From the NCBI RefSeq assembly GCF_015776785.2, contig NZ_LFMD02000002.1, forward strand, positions 2,142,768 through 2,206,767: a stretch of 64,000 bases of DNA, given 5' to 3'. Positions 34,350-44,902 of this stretch are shown here, in pieces; position 1 is the stretch's first letter, and the number at the start of each line of letters is the position of its first letter. Source of the DNA: Kitasatospora sp. SUK 42. Its GTDB lineage: Bacteria > Actinomycetota > Actinomycetes > Streptomycetales > Streptomycetaceae. Under the pieces are notes generated by a model. That model searched no databases. It was not told where the DNA came from and saw nothing but the letters and a program-made list of their open reading frames with translations. The translations under genes were made by a program, and so were the position numbers.

Positions 34350-35090
34350 GTGCCGGCTCCCGTCCGAGGTGCCCTGGCCATAGCCGCGGCCGTCCTGCTC
34401 GCCGCAGCCGCAGGCTGCTCGTCCGGCGGCGGCCACACCACCGCCAAGGACGGCGGCCACGCCAAGGAGTCCGCCCACGGCTCCACCCCGGCCGCCGCCG
34501 GCGACGCCGCCCAGCCCGTCCCGGCCGCGATCGTCACCGGGCCCGGCCCGAAGAGCTCGTACGACGCCCAGCCGCAGCCCGCGCCGGGCAGTTGCCACTA
34601 CCGCTACACCGCGGACAAGCAGCCGCTGCCCGACCCGAACTGCACCCCGGGGGCGATCAGCCCGGCGGTCAACCAGGGCAACATCAACGACACCATCTGC
34701 AAGCCGGGCGGCTACACCTCGACCATCCGCCCGCCGGTGAACATCACCGGCAAGGAGAAGACCGAGAACGCCAAGTCCTACGGCTACACCGGCCCGATGG
34801 GCGACGCCGAGTACGACCACCTGATCAGCCTCCAGCTCGGCGGCGACCCCAACGACCCGCGCAACCTGTGGGTCCAGCCGCCCTCCCCCGGGCACGTTCC
34901 GGGCAAGGGCCCGAACAACCCGAAGGACTCGGTGGAGACCCACCTGCACACCGCGATCTGCAAGGGGCAGGTCACCCTGACCGCGGCCCAGCAGGCGATC
35001 GCCACCGACTGGACCACGGCGGAGGCCAAGCTCGGCATCGCCAAGGGCGGCGTCACGCCCAGCACGGAGCCGGACGCCGACGGGGACTGA
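34350..35090 (+). CDS. Secreted lipoprotein with an HNH-like DHL..LGG domain
   Basis: The 246-residue protein starts at a GTG with GGAGGAA five bases upstream. A lipoprotein signal ends in LAAAAGC at residue about 23, then comes a Gly/His/Ala linker. The C-terminal half contains YDHLISLQLGGDPNDPRNLW, which looks like the His-rich beta-hairpin of HNH-type nuclease folds, and four conserved-looking cysteines that may form two disulfides. It should be anchored on the outer face of the membrane. Whether it is a nuclease is uncertain because the full HNH triad is not clear. A GC hairpin (CCGGGG/CCCCGG) lies in the 33-base convergent gap to the glycosyltransferase gene. Confidence 0.72.
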   Translation: MPAPVRGALAIAAAVLLAAAAGCSSGGGHTTAKDGGHAKESAHGSTPAAAGDAAQPVPAAIVTGPGPKSSYDAQPQPAPGSCHYRYTADKQPLPDPNCTPGAISPAVNQGNINDTICKPGGYTSTIRPPVNITGKEKTENAKSYGYTGPMGDAEYDHLISLQLGGDPNDPRNLWVQPPSPGHVPGKGPNNPKDSVETHLHTAICKGQVTLTAAQQAIATDWTTAEAKLGIAKGGVTPSTEPDADGD

Positions 35091-35123
35091 CGGACCGCCA
35101 CCCGGGGGGTCGTCTCCCCGGCC

Positions 35124-36428
35124 TCAGCGGGCGAGCGACTCCACCAGCCCGGCGATGGTGTCGAACGGCCGGTACTCCGCGAACTCCGCGCCCAGCGCGC
35201 GGGCCCGCTCGCGGAACCGGCCCTCGCCGAGCACCTGCTCGACCGCCCAGCCGACCGCCTCCGGCGCCGGGCGGCCCGTACGCAGGTCGAGCCCCGTGCC
35301 CGACCACTGCACCCGGGCCGCCACCTCCGGCTTGTCCTCGCTCACCCCGGCGACCACCACCGGCACCCCGTACCGCAGCGCGGTCTGCACCCCGCCGTAG
35401 CCGCCGTTGCTGACCAGCGCGTCGGTGTGCGGCAGCAGCCGCTCGAACGGGACGTGGTCCACGGCGCGCACGTTGTCCGGCAGTCGGCCGCCCATCAGCC
35501 CGGCCAGCACCTGCGGCCCGTCCGGGCGCCCGGTGGCGGCCACCACCAGCACGTCCCGCTCGGCCAGGGCGGCGACGGTCGGCGCGATCAGCTCCCCGAG
35601 GTCGGTGTTGGCCAGCGTCCCCTGGGTCACCACCACGACCGGCCGCTCGCCGGTCGCCTCGCCCCACCACGACGGCAGCGGCCGCTCCCCGCCGACGGCG
35701 CCGGGCAGCGCGCCGATCAGCCGGTACGAGGCGGGCGCGTCGCTGCGCGGGTACTCGAAGCCCGGCACGGTCAGCTGCACGAACACGTCCGGCACCGCCA
35801 CCACGGCCCGTCCGCGCGGCCCCTCCGGCAACCGGACGCCCGCCTCGGCGAACACCCTCTCCGCGTACCGCTGCAACGGCTCGCCACGCCGGTCCAGCTC
35901 CTCCTGGAGGGCCCGGTTGCGGGCCCTGCCCTCCTCCCCCGGCATCGGCGGCAGCCCCAGCCCGAACGGAGCGGTGTCCGCGCTCGGAAGCATCGACGGT
36001 GTGACCCCGACACCGATCAGCGCCGGACGCTCCCCCTTCGGCCGGCCCAGCGCCAGCGCCAGCGCGCCCTGCAGGAAGGCGTCCGCGATCACGGTCTCGG
36101 CCGGGAACTCCGCCAGCACCGCGAGCAGCGCCCGGTACTGGTGCGGGACGGGGTCGAGGAACACCCGCCGCACGTCGAAGGCGATCCGCTCCGGCCCGGG
36201 CGGCAGCTCCGACCGCCCCGGGAAGCTCGCGTCGAGGTCACGGTCGTCGAAGTCGGCCTCGGCCGGCAGCGCGACGAACCGCGCCCCCGCCCGCGCGGCC
36301 GCCCCGGCGAACCGCGCGCCCCCGAGGAACACCACCTCGTGCCCCCGGGCGGCGAGGTCGGCGGAGATGGCCAGCAGCGGGCCGGTGTGCCCGAGCGCGG
36401 GCATGGCGGTGGTGATGATCCTGGACAG
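35124..36428 (-). CDS. GT1 family glycosyltransferase (macrolide-glycosyltransferase-like), probable CTG start
   Basis: The 434-residue enzyme has the N-terminal GT-B strand SRIITTAMPALGHTGPLLAI in part and the C-terminal nucleotide-sugar site HVPFERLLPHTDALVSNGGYGGVQTAL in part, with YGVPVVVAGVSEDKPEVAARV. It belongs with UDP-glucose-dependent transferases that glucosylate macrolides, flavonoids and other small molecules. The conserved N-terminus begins directly at a CTG codon that follows AGGAG by six bases. No ATG, GTG or TTG fits between them, so CTG initiation is the best reading. The next in-frame ATG (MPALGH) would delete the first beta strand. Confidence 0.83.
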   Translation of the reverse strand: MSRIITTAMPALGHTGPLLAISADLAARGHEVVFLGGARFAGAAARAGARFVALPAEADFDDRDLDASFPGRSELPPGPERIAFDVRRVFLDPVPHQYRALLAVLAEFPAETVIADAFLQGALALALGRPKGERPALIGVGVTPSMLPSADTAPFGLGLPPMPGEEGRARNRALQEELDRRGEPLQRYAERVFAEAGVRLPEGPRGRAVVAVPDVFVQLTVPGFEYPRSDAPASYRLIGALPGAVGGERPLPSWWGEATGERPVVVVTQGTLANTDLGELIAPTVAALAERDVLVVAATGRPDGPQVLAGLMGGRLPDNVRAVDHVPFERLLPHTDALVSNGGYGGVQTALRYGVPVVVAGVSEDKPEVAARVQWSGTGLDLRTGRPAPEAVGWAVEQVLGEGRFRERARALGAEFAEYRPFDTIAGLVESLAR

Positions 36429-36541
36429 CGGAGGCTCCTGAAATCGAACGTGGTGCGTTGTCGGGCCGACGGTAGGCAGCGGCGATAGACAAACGATCAA
36501 CGGATCAACGGATCACCTGCCCGGCTGTCCTGCTGTCCCGC

Positions 36542-36790
36542 TCAGGAACGGACGGCCCCCGGCACCGGCCCCTCTGTCAGACGCCGCACCAGGTCCAGCA
36601 GTTCGGGCACCCGCAGCATCCGCTCCCCGAACCCCGGCAGCGGCACGTGCAGCGGTTCGCTCCAGCGCCGGGGGATCGCCGCCAGGCCGTAGCGGGCACC
36701 GGCGGGGCCGAACCCCTACGGGGCGCCGAGGGCGTCGCCCACGGCCTACCCGAGGACGGCCCCGGCGGCCCGGGCGTAGCGGTCCGTCAC
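36542..36790 (-). pseudogene. ADP-ribosylglycohydrolase pseudogene, internally deleted, two in-frame stops
   Basis: Read from GTG 36790, the frame gives DRYARAAGAVLG, a TAG stop, AVGDALGAP, a second TAG stop, then GFGPAG. This is the N-terminal signature of ADP-ribosylglycohydrolases. It then jumps to RYGLAAIPRRWSEPLHVPLP, typical of the C-terminal end of the same family, and ends at TGA 36542. Some 250 residues between are missing. The GTG overlaps the TGA of nadE (GTGA), so the intact ancestor was translationally coupled to NAD synthetase, consistent with an NAD-salvage operon. Confidence 0.8.
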
Positions 36791-37638
36791 CGCTGGGTCC
36801 GCTCCTGCGACGGGGTGACGGGCAGGCTGCGCTTGTGCTCGGTGCGGCGGTAGTGGCCGAGGACGGTGTGGAAGACGTCCTCGCTGACCGGCAGGCCCTC
36901 CAGGAAGTCGTCCAGGGCGTCGTACCGGACGCCGAGGGCCTCCTCGTCGGGGCGGCCGGGGGCGAGATTCTCCAGGTCCGCGGTGGGGACCTTCCCGACC
37001 AGGTCGGCGGGCGCGCCCAGGGCGGCGGCGACGGCGCGCACCTGGCGCTTCGTCAGGCCGGAGAGCGGCATCACGTCGGCCGCGCCGTCGCCGAACTTGG
37101 TGAAGAAGCCGACGGCCGCCTCTGCGGCGTGGTCAGTGCCGACGACCAGCCCGCCGTGGGCGCCCGCCGCCGCGTACTGGACCACCATCCGCTGGCGGGC
37201 CTTGACGTTGCCGCGCACGAAGTCCTCGTGGGCGTGGTCGCTGAAGGTGAGCCCGGCGGCGAGGAGGGCTTCCAGGGCGGCGTCGGTCGCGGGCTTGATG
37301 TCGACGGTCAGCACCTCGTCGGCCCGGATGAAGTCGAGCGCGCGCTGGGCGTCCGCCTCGTCCGCCTGGACGCCGTAGGGCAGCCGCATCGCGGTGAAGG
37401 ACACCTGGTGGCCCTCGGCGCGCAGCAGCTCGACGGCGAGCTGGCAGAGCCGCCCGGTGGTGGTGGAGTCGACGCCACCGCTGATGCCCAGCACCAGGCT
37501 GCGGGCACCCGAGGCCCGTACCTGGTCGGCCAGGAAGGCCACCCGGCGCTCGACCTCCTTCGCGGGGTCGGACACGGGGGCCACCCCGAGGGCGAGGGCG
37601 ATCTCCCGCTGGACGTCGGCGGGCAGGCGTTCGGTCAT
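36787..37638 (-). CDS. nadE: Ammonia-dependent NAD(+) synthetase
   Basis: The 283-residue enzyme is the stand-alone synthetase without a glutaminase domain. It forms NAD from nicotinic acid adenine dinucleotide, ammonia and ATP. The PP-loop [15 protein letters not shown] lies near residue 50, [15 protein letters not shown] near 150, [20 protein letters not shown] in part near 168 and [16 protein letters not shown] near 193. The ATG at 37638 has GGAG upstream. The 106 bases between this gene and the ftsH-like stop hold its promoter, and no strong operator was seen. It overlaps the remnant glycohydrolase gene downstream by 4 bases. Confidence 0.93.
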   Translation of the reverse strand: MTERLPADVQREIALALGVAPVSDPAKEVERRVAFLADQVRASGARSLVLGISGGVDSTTTGRLCQLAVELLRAEGHQVSFTAMRLPYGVQADEADAQRALDFIRADEVLTVDIKPATDAALEALLAAGLTFSDHAHEDFVRGNVKARQRMVVQYAAAGAHGGLVVGTDHAAEAAVGFFTKFGDGAADVMPLSGLTKRQVRAVAAALGAPADLVGKVPTADLENLAPGRPDEEALGVRYDALDDFLEGLPVSEDVFHTVLGHYRRTEHKRSLPVTPSQERTQR

Positions 37639-37744
37639 GGTCGACTCCGTAGTGCTCGGGCCATTCGCAGTGCTACAGGCCCATAGTGCCTGACCCCGTT
37701 CGAGCGCCTGCCCGCGGCCCGGGGTACGACGGTCAGGGCTCGGG

Positions 37745-39739
<1,995 letters not shown>

Positions 39740-39881
39740 CCACGCTCACCGCCTCTCGGGGCTTCCCCTCCATGGTCGGCCCGTCCGGGCCCGGACGGGA
39801 GGCCGAGCGGCGGGACCGGGGCGGGCGGCTGGGGCGGGACCGGGGGCGGGCGGCTGGGGCCGAGCGCTCACCGGGCCGCCC

Positions 39882-40820
39882 TTACGCCGTCCGCCGCGCC
39901 CGCAGCGCCCGTACCGCGCCCAGGGTCGCCGTGCCCGCGAGCACCGCGCACCCGGCCATCAGCGCCAGCAGCCTGGCCGGGGTGTCCACCTCCCCCGGCA
40001 GTCCGGCCAGCGACCACACCGCCTCCCGCAGGCCACCGCTCACCGGCACGGCGAGCGCGGCCGCGAAGGCGGCGGCCCGGGCCGCGCCGGGCGGGCGCGG
40101 TGGCGCGGCGATCCGCAGCAGGGCGTCACACAGCAGGCAGAAGGCGAAGAATCCGCTGCCGAAGACGGTGAGCTCGGCCAGCGCGAGCAGCCCGCCGGGC
40201 CAGCCCTCGCCGACCGCCTGCCCGGTGACCACCAGTGCCCCGGCCAGCAGGCTCAGCGCGGCCGCGGCGGCCACCAGGTGGCGGCGCAGCAGTCGGGCGA
40301 CGGCCCCGAGGTCGGCCAGCGGCGCGGCGAGCAGAACGAGGTCGTCCAGCCAGTCGCCGCCCGGCCGCCGCCGCTCCTCGGGCGGCAGCTCGCGGACGGC
40401 CCGCCGCAGCAGGGCCAGGCACCACAGCACGCCCGCGCCGAGCGGCAGCAGTGCGGCGATCAGCCAGGCCGTCCGGCCGTCCCACAGCTCGCGCTCCGCC
40501 CGCAGCACCGCCGCCGTCACGTCGGTGGCGGCCGTGACCGCGACCATCGCGACGCCCAGTCGGGCCGCGCGCAGCAACTGGTCCACCCGGTACCCCGGCT
40601 GCGGCCCACCGCCCCGGCACAGCCACGCCCGTACGGCCGACAGCCCGGCCAGCGCGGGCACCAGGAAGAGCGTGAACGACACCACCGCGTCGTACGGATC
40701 GGCCCGCCAGGGGCTCGCGGCCCGTAGCGGCCGAACCTGGGTGGTCACGTACGCGAAGGCGGTGAACCCCACCGCCAGCGCGAACGCGGCCCACAGCGCC
40801 CGGACCTGCGCCCTGCTCAT
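39882..40820 (-). CDS. Polytopic membrane protein of unknown function, PadR-linked
   Basis: The 312-residue protein has about eight hydrophobic segments (for example LWAAFALAVGFTAFAYV at the start and LLALMAGCAVLAGTATLGAV at the end), with short Arg-rich cytoplasmic loops such as RRAVRELPPEERRRPGGDW. No family motif is recognised. ATG 40820 overlaps the stop of the 77-residue upstream gene (ATGA), so the two form a coupled pair transcribed divergently from a PadR regulator. A transport or sensing role is possible but unproven. Confidence 0.72.
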   Translation of the reverse strand: MSRAQVRALWAAFALAVGFTAFAYVTTQVRPLRAASPWRADPYDAVVSFTLFLVPALAGLSAVRAWLCRGGGPQPGYRVDQLLRAARLGVAMVAVTAATDVTAAVLRAERELWDGRTAWLIAALLPLGAGVLWCLALLRRAVRELPPEERRRPGGDWLDDLVLLAAPLADLGAVARLLRRHLVAAAAALSLLAGALVVTGQAVGEGWPGGLLALAELTVFGSGFFAFCLLCDALLRIAAPPRPPGAARAAAFAAALAVPVSGGLREAVWSLAGLPGEVDTPARLLALMAGCAVLAGTATLGAVRALRARRTA

Positions 40821-41050
40821 CGCGTTGCACCGCCCCGTGCGCTCCGTCCGCTCCGCGCCGGCACGTCCGGCGGCCAGGGCACCCCCGGCGCCACGTGCTC
40901 GACCAGCAGCCGTTCCGCCGGCAGGGCCCGGCCCAGCGCGTCCATCACCCCGATCGGCATCCGCCCGGCCGGCAACCCGACCACGACCAGCGCCGAAGCC
41001 ACCGGCAGCCAACCCCATCCGAGGGCCGCCGCACTCCCCTTGTCGACCAT
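40817..41050 (-). CDS. Small protein of the PadR-linked membrane gene pair
   Basis: A 77-residue protein with one hydrophobic N-terminal stretch (WLPVASALVVVGLPAG) and a proline- and arginine-rich C-terminus. ATG 41050 lies seven bases downstream of a minus-strand TACTAT -10 box (41063-41058), with GTGACA 16 bases further upstream, so it should be leaderless from a good promoter. Its stop overlaps the next start (ATGA). The function is unknown; it may be a small membrane partner of the 312-residue protein. Confidence 0.65.
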   Translation of the reverse strand: MVDKGSAAALGWGWLPVASALVVVGLPAGRMPIGVMDALGRALPAERLLVEHVAPGVPWPPDVPARSGRSARGGATR

Positions 41051-41056
41051 GAGTGA

Positions 41057-41126
41057 AATAGTACATGCCGCGTAGTACTTGTCACGTAGTACCGGTCACG
41101 TAGTACTTGCCGCGGAGTATCGTGAA
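41057..41126. promoter_or_regulatory. Five-unit 14-bp repeat array over the divergent padR promoter
   Basis: Units at 41057, 41071, 41085, 41099 and 41113 repeat every 14 bases with the core TAGTAC, for example CGTAGTACTTGTCA and CGTAGTACCGGTCA; the last unit is diverged (CGGAGTATCGTGAA). The array covers the minus-strand -10 box TACTAT and -35-like GTGACA. PadR proteins typically bind such closely spaced inverted or repeated GTAC-type elements and repress their own region. Confidence 0.75.
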
Positions 41127-41158
41127 CCGGGCACGGCGTGAATCGAGGGAGTGACCCC

Positions 41159-41467
41159 ATGCAGGCGTACGACGCCCAGACCCTGGTGCTCTGCGCACTG
41201 GCCGACGGACCGCTGCACGGCTACGCGGTCAACACCGCGATCGAACGGCTGGTCGGCACCAGGCTCGGCCCCGGCAGCCTCTACGGGGCACTGAGCCGCC
41301 TGGAGGCCAAGCAGCTGATCGAGCCCGCGGACGACGCCGGGGCGCAGCCGCGCCAGCGGCCCGTGCGGCTGACGCCGAAGGGGCGGGAGGTGCTGGAGCA
41401 GGAGCTGCGGTCGATGGCGAAGGTGGCCGCCGCCGGGCTGGCCAGCCTCAAGGTGAACCCGGCCTGA
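41159..41467 (+). CDS. PadR family transcriptional regulator
   Basis: The 102-residue PadR winged-helix protein has TLVLCALADGPLHGYAV at the N-terminus, the recognition region GTRLGPGSLYGALSRLEAKQLIE in part, and the wing RPVRLTPKGREVLEQELRS. It is the short form with a reduced C-terminal dimerization helix. ATG 41159 follows GAGGGAG. The 14-bp repeat array just upstream is the likely operator, controlling itself and the divergent two-gene membrane operon. Confidence 0.9.
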   Translation: MQAYDAQTLVLCALADGPLHGYAVNTAIERLVGTRLGPGSLYGALSRLEAKQLIEPADDAGAQPRQRPVRLTPKGREVLEQELRSMAKVAAAGLASLKVNPA

Positions 41468-41554
41468 TCCACCCCGGCCTCGACAACGACCATCGCCGGG
41501 GCAGCACTTGCCCGGGCCCGGACGGCCGAACCGGCCGTGCTCTGGAGTCGCGCC

Positions 41555-41762
41555 ATGACCGACGCGGAACAGCCGGCCGTACGAACGGCCTCGCAGGAAC
41601 AGCACGACCAGCACGACCAGCAGGCCGGGCTGGAGCCGCGGGCCGGGGATGCCGACCGGAAGGCGGTGGCCGAGCGGCTGTGCGTCGCCACCGGGCCTGC
41701 TCCACTTCGTCGACCTCCACCTCGACAGCGCCGCCTCGGCCGTGAGCGGGCACTGGAACTGA
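41555..41762 (+). pseudogene. Possible frameshifted DUF1707-like gene remnant
   Basis: ATG 41555 has GGAG upstream and leads into a Gln/Asp/His-rich segment and then LEPRAGDADRKAVAERL, which resembles the start of DUF1707 domains (RxxDADREAVxxxLR). The similarity to the second helix (LLHFVDLHLDSAASAV) continues only in another reading frame from about 41698 and ends at TGA 41760-41762. A single indel would explain this. The match is short, so an unrelated intergenic stretch is possible. Confidence 0.4.
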
Positions 41763-41816
41763 CGGCCCCGGCCCTCGGGCCGGGACACGCCGCCGGCTGT
41801 CAGCCTTCAGTTGCCG

Positions 41817-41850
41817 GGCGCCTGGCGCCGACCCTCAGGCGCCAGGCGCC
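41817..41850. terminator. Strong GC hairpin before the oxidoreductase stop
   Basis: GGCGCCTGGCGCC (41817-41829) pairs perfectly with 41838-41850 across an 8-base loop. It lies between the PadR-side genes and the convergent Rv2466c-like gene and should stop transcription from both sides. An 11-base direct repeat, CGCCGGCTGTC, flanks it at 41791 and 41861. Confidence 0.75.
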
Positions 41851-41883
41851 GGCCGTTGGTCGCCGGCTGTCGGTCGTCGGTTC

Positions 41884-42495
41884 TCAGGAGAAGTCGAGCT
41901 CGCCGGTCCGGGTGCGCTTGAGCTCGAAGAACTTCGGGTACCCGGCGAGCAGCCGCACGCCGTCGAACACCCGCAGGGCCTCCTCCCCGCGCGGGATCGC
42001 GGTCAGCACGGGGCCGAAGAAGGCGACCCCGTCCACGTGGATGGTCGGGGTGCCGACCTCGTCGCCGACCGGGTCCATGCCCTCGTGGTGGCTCTTGCGC
42101 AGCGCGACGTCGTACTCGGTGCTGCCGGCCGCCTCGGCCAGCTCCTCCGGCAGGCCGGCCGCGACCAGGGCCTCGCGGATGAGGGTGTCGTCGACGGGCC
42201 GGTCCTGGTTGTGCAGGCGGGTGCCGAGCTCGGTGTACAGGTCGCGCAGGACGTGCGCGCCGTGCTTCTCGGCGGCGGCGATGCACACCCGGACCGGGCC
42301 CCAGCCGGTGGTCATGAGGGCCTGGTAGCGCTCGGGCAGGTCGCGGCCCTCGTTGAGGACGGACAGGCTCATCACCCGGAAGTTGAGGTCGAGTTCGCGC
42401 TGCTGCTCGACCTCCAGGATCCACCGGGAGGTGATCCAGGCGAAGGGGCAGATGGGGTCGAAGTAGAAGTCGACTTTGGTGGTTTTCGTGGTCAC
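41884..42495 (-). CDS. DsbA-family mycothiol-dependent oxidoreductase (Rv2466c-like)
   Basis: The 203-residue thioredoxin-fold protein has [19 protein letters not shown] in its first 25 residues, [23 protein letters not shown] in part near 140 and [19 protein letters not shown] near 170, all close to the mycobacterial mycothiol-dependent nitroreductase Rv2466c. The active site reads C-P-F-A, so there is one nucleophilic Cys and no resolving Cys in the motif. Reduction through mycothiol rather than an internal disulfide is therefore expected. GTG 42495 lies seven bases after a minus-strand TAGAAT box, indicating a leaderless transcript. Confidence 0.87.
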   Translation of the reverse strand: MTTKTTKVDFYFDPICPFAWITSRWILEVEQQRELDLNFRVMSLSVLNEGRDLPERYQALMTTGWGPVRVCIAAAEKHGAHVLRDLYTELGTRLHNQDRPVDDTLIREALVAAGLPEELAEAAGSTEYDVALRKSHHEGMDPVGDEVGTPTIHVDGVAFFGPVLTAIPRGEEALRVFDGVRLLAGYPKFFELKRTRTGELDFS

Positions 42496-42583
42496 GCCGA
42501 CGATTCTAGGCGGCGGGTGGACCGCCCTCCAGGGCCAATCAACACCCACTGCGCTGAGCCAATTCCCGCCCGCCCGGCGGCGC

Positions 42584-44161
42584 TCAGCTACAGGTCGTGC
42601 CGTCCGCCGGCACCGTGCCGTCCAGCAGGTAGGCGTCCACGGTCTGCTTGAGGCACGGGTTGCCGGTGTTGTAGCCACCGTGGCCCTCGCCGGTCAGGGT
42701 GACGGTGACGCCCACGCCCGGGCCGAGCTGCTGCGCCATCGCGTGGGCGCCCTCCACCGGGGTGGCCGGGTCGCCGGTGGTGCCGACCACCAGGATCGGG
42801 GCGGCGCCTTCGGCGGAGACCTCCGGGTGGTCGGTCTTGCCCGCCACCGGCCAGCCGGTGCAGCCGGTCAGGCCCCAGGCCGCGAACGCCCCGAACACCG
42901 GGGAGGCGGCCCGGAACTGGGCCAGCTTCTGCTCCACGTCCTGGTCCGAGTAGCGCTGCCGCGCGTCCACACAGGTGATCGCCCGGTTGGCCGCGTTCAG
43001 GTTGTTGTAGTGCCCCTGCGCGTCCCGCCCGAGCAGCGCGTCGGCCAGTTTGAGCAGCGTGTCGCCGGCGCCCTGCTGCATCGCCTCGGTGAGCCCGACG
43101 GCCAGCGCGGGCCAGGTCTCCCTGCTGTACAGGGCTCCGGCGATGCCGGTGACGGCCAGGCCCTCGGTCAGCTGCCGGCCGCTCGCGGTGGGCAGCGGGG
43201 ACTGCTCCAGGTTCTCCAGCAGCCCGGTGACCTTCGCCGTTCCCTCGGCTCCGCCCGCGCCGGTCGGGCAGGACGCCCCGAGCTGGGCGGCGCAGGCCTT
43301 CATGAAGTCCTCGAAGGCGAGTTGGAAGCCCTGGGCCTGGCCGAGCGCGAGCTGCTCCGGGTCCTTCGTCGGGTCGACCACGGAGTCCAGGACGACCCGA
43401 CCGACCTCCTTGGGGAACAGGTGCGCGTAGACGCCGCCGAGCTGGGTGCCGTAGCTGATGCCGAAGTAGGACAGTTTCTCGTCGCCCAGCACCTGCCGCA
43501 TCAGGTCGAGGTCCCGCGCGGCGCTCTCGGTGTCCACGTACGGCAGCACCGCGCCGGAGTTGCGCTCGCAGGCGGCGGTGAACTGCGCGTTGCTCTCGTC
43601 CAGGGCCTTCACCTCGGCCGGGGTGTCGGGCGTGTTGTCGACGGTCGCGCTGGCGTCCATCCCCTGGTCGTCCAGGCACTTCACCCCGGCGCTGGCGCCG
43701 ACCCCGCGCGGGTCGAAACTCACCAGGTCGTAGCGGGTGTTGAGGGAGGCGTACGTCGAGGCCAGGGCGGGCAGGGTGGCGACGCCGGAGGCCCCGGGGC
43801 CGCCGAAGTTGAAGATCAGCGAGCCGAGCCGGTGCTGTTCGTCCTTGGCCGGGCTGCGGATCAGCGCGATGTCGATGGTCGGGCCGTCCGGCTTGTCGTG
43901 GTCCAGCGGGGCCTTGAGGGTGGAGCACTGCCAGTCGCTGGCGGGCGCCGTGCCGTCGCCCTGGGAGGTGCTCGGGGCCGGGCAGGCGTGCCAGGCCAGT
44001 TCCTGGGCGGCGAGGCCGGTGGCACTGGCGCCCGCCCCGGTGGCCGGCGAGGCCGGCACGGGCTCGGCGGCGGAGGGGCTGTCGCTCTGGCAGCCGGAGA
44101 CGGGGGCCAGCAGCAGGACGGCCAGGCCGAGCGCGCCGGTGCCGCGGACGACGGTGTGCAT
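42584..44161 (-). CDS. Secreted S33-family alpha/beta hydrolase (tripeptidyl aminopeptidase-like lipoprotein)
   Basis: The 525-residue exported hydrolase has a lipoprotein signal ending LLLAPVSGC, then the SlpD/E-Tap type core: HGGPG replaced by [11 protein letters not shown] near 120, the nucleophile [11 protein letters not shown] with Ser near 235, [17 protein letters not shown] in part near 455 and a late His in [11 protein letters not shown]-terminal Cys pair is present, as in the family. It should trim tripeptides or other peptides outside the cell, anchored in the membrane. ATG 44161 is preceded by GAGGTGG. Confidence 0.88.
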   Translation of the reverse strand: MHTVVRGTGALGLAVLLLAPVSGCQSDSPSAAEPVPASPATGAGASATGLAAQELAWHACPAPSTSQGDGTAPASDWQCSTLKAPLDHDKPDGPTIDIALIRSPAKDEQHRLGSLIFNFGGPGASGVATLPALASTYASLNTRYDLVSFDPRGVGASAGVKCLDDQGMDASATVDNTPDTPAEVKALDESNAQFTAACERNSGAVLPYVDTESAARDLDLMRQVLGDEKLSYFGISYGTQLGGVYAHLFPKEVGRVVLDSVVDPTKDPEQLALGQAQGFQLAFEDFMKACAAQLGASCPTGAGGAEGTAKVTGLLENLEQSPLPTASGRQLTEGLAVTGIAGALYSRETWPALAVGLTEAMQQGAGDTLLKLADALLGRDAQGHYNNLNAANRAITCVDARQRYSDQDVEQKLAQFRAASPVFGAFAAWGLTGCTGWPVAGKTDHPEVSAEGAAPILVVGTTGDPATPVEGAHAMAQQLGPGVGVTVTLTGEGHGGYNTGNPCLKQTVDAYLLDGTVPADGTTCS

Positions 44162-44902
44162 GGAGCGGTCCACCTCTCGGTTTGGCCGGGCGCCCCTCGA
44201 ACTGCTCGGGCGGCCCTCAGGCTGGGCCGGGCACCCCGGCGCGCAGCAGGGCGGCAGGGCGGCGTACGCCCGGCGCTCGGCACCGTCGGCGCACCACAGA
44301 CCCTAGGGGCCCCGGCGCGCCGACGCCCGCTGGAAGCCCCGGACGGGGGGCGCGCGCCGCACGGGCTGCCACCGGCCGACCGGGTGAGGGTTCAACCCGG
44401 CCACGGGATGACAGCCCTACCGCCCTGCCGCCGGGCACCCGGGCCGGGCACCCGGACGTCGTACCTGAAGTAGCCCATGGACCACAATCCAGGTCCGTAC
44501 GCACCCAAAGCAGTACCCTTCCCGTCCACCGCCGGGTCTCCGCATTCTTGATTCTTACCGCCCTCATACCGTCAAATATGTTTGATGGTGGCGGAGTTCA
44601 TACTGTTCACAGCACCTCTCATACAGTTCAGCCGAATTGAACGAAGCCGCCGACCGGCCCTCGGCATGGCACCTTTTCCATTACGCGGCATTCACCGTAA
44701 TTCCCTTTACCGTCAGGCCCGTTGACCCTCCATTCCGCTGACTGCTTTGCTTCTCGGCGGCCGAGGCGGGCCTTTCCCCCCGCTGATCCGCGTGCGGCGG
44801 GTCACCAAGGCATCCGGACCGCCTCCGGCCTCTCCCTGTCCATCACGACCACCCGCCACCGACCGGTGCCCGGGTGGCCGGCATGAGAGAGGCAACCCTC
44901 AC
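44162..44902. other. Long divergent intergenic region
   Basis: About 740 bases without a convincing gene. Bases 44500-44740 are clearly AT-rich relative to the window and hold a TCAAA-N4-TTTGA dyad at 44572-44585, a GTTCA-N7-TGAAC dyad just downstream near 44620-44640, and scattered TTACCGTC / ATACCGTC elements. This is the likely promoter and 5' leader of the secreted protease gene. No ribosome-binding site leads into a conserved product here. Confidence 0.5.

Noticed and set aside
44572..44640. TCAAA and GTTCA dyads as a LexA (SOS) box
   Set aside because: Actinobacterial LexA sites have the GAAC-N4-GTTC form. The dyads here have the reverse arrangement or different half-sites.
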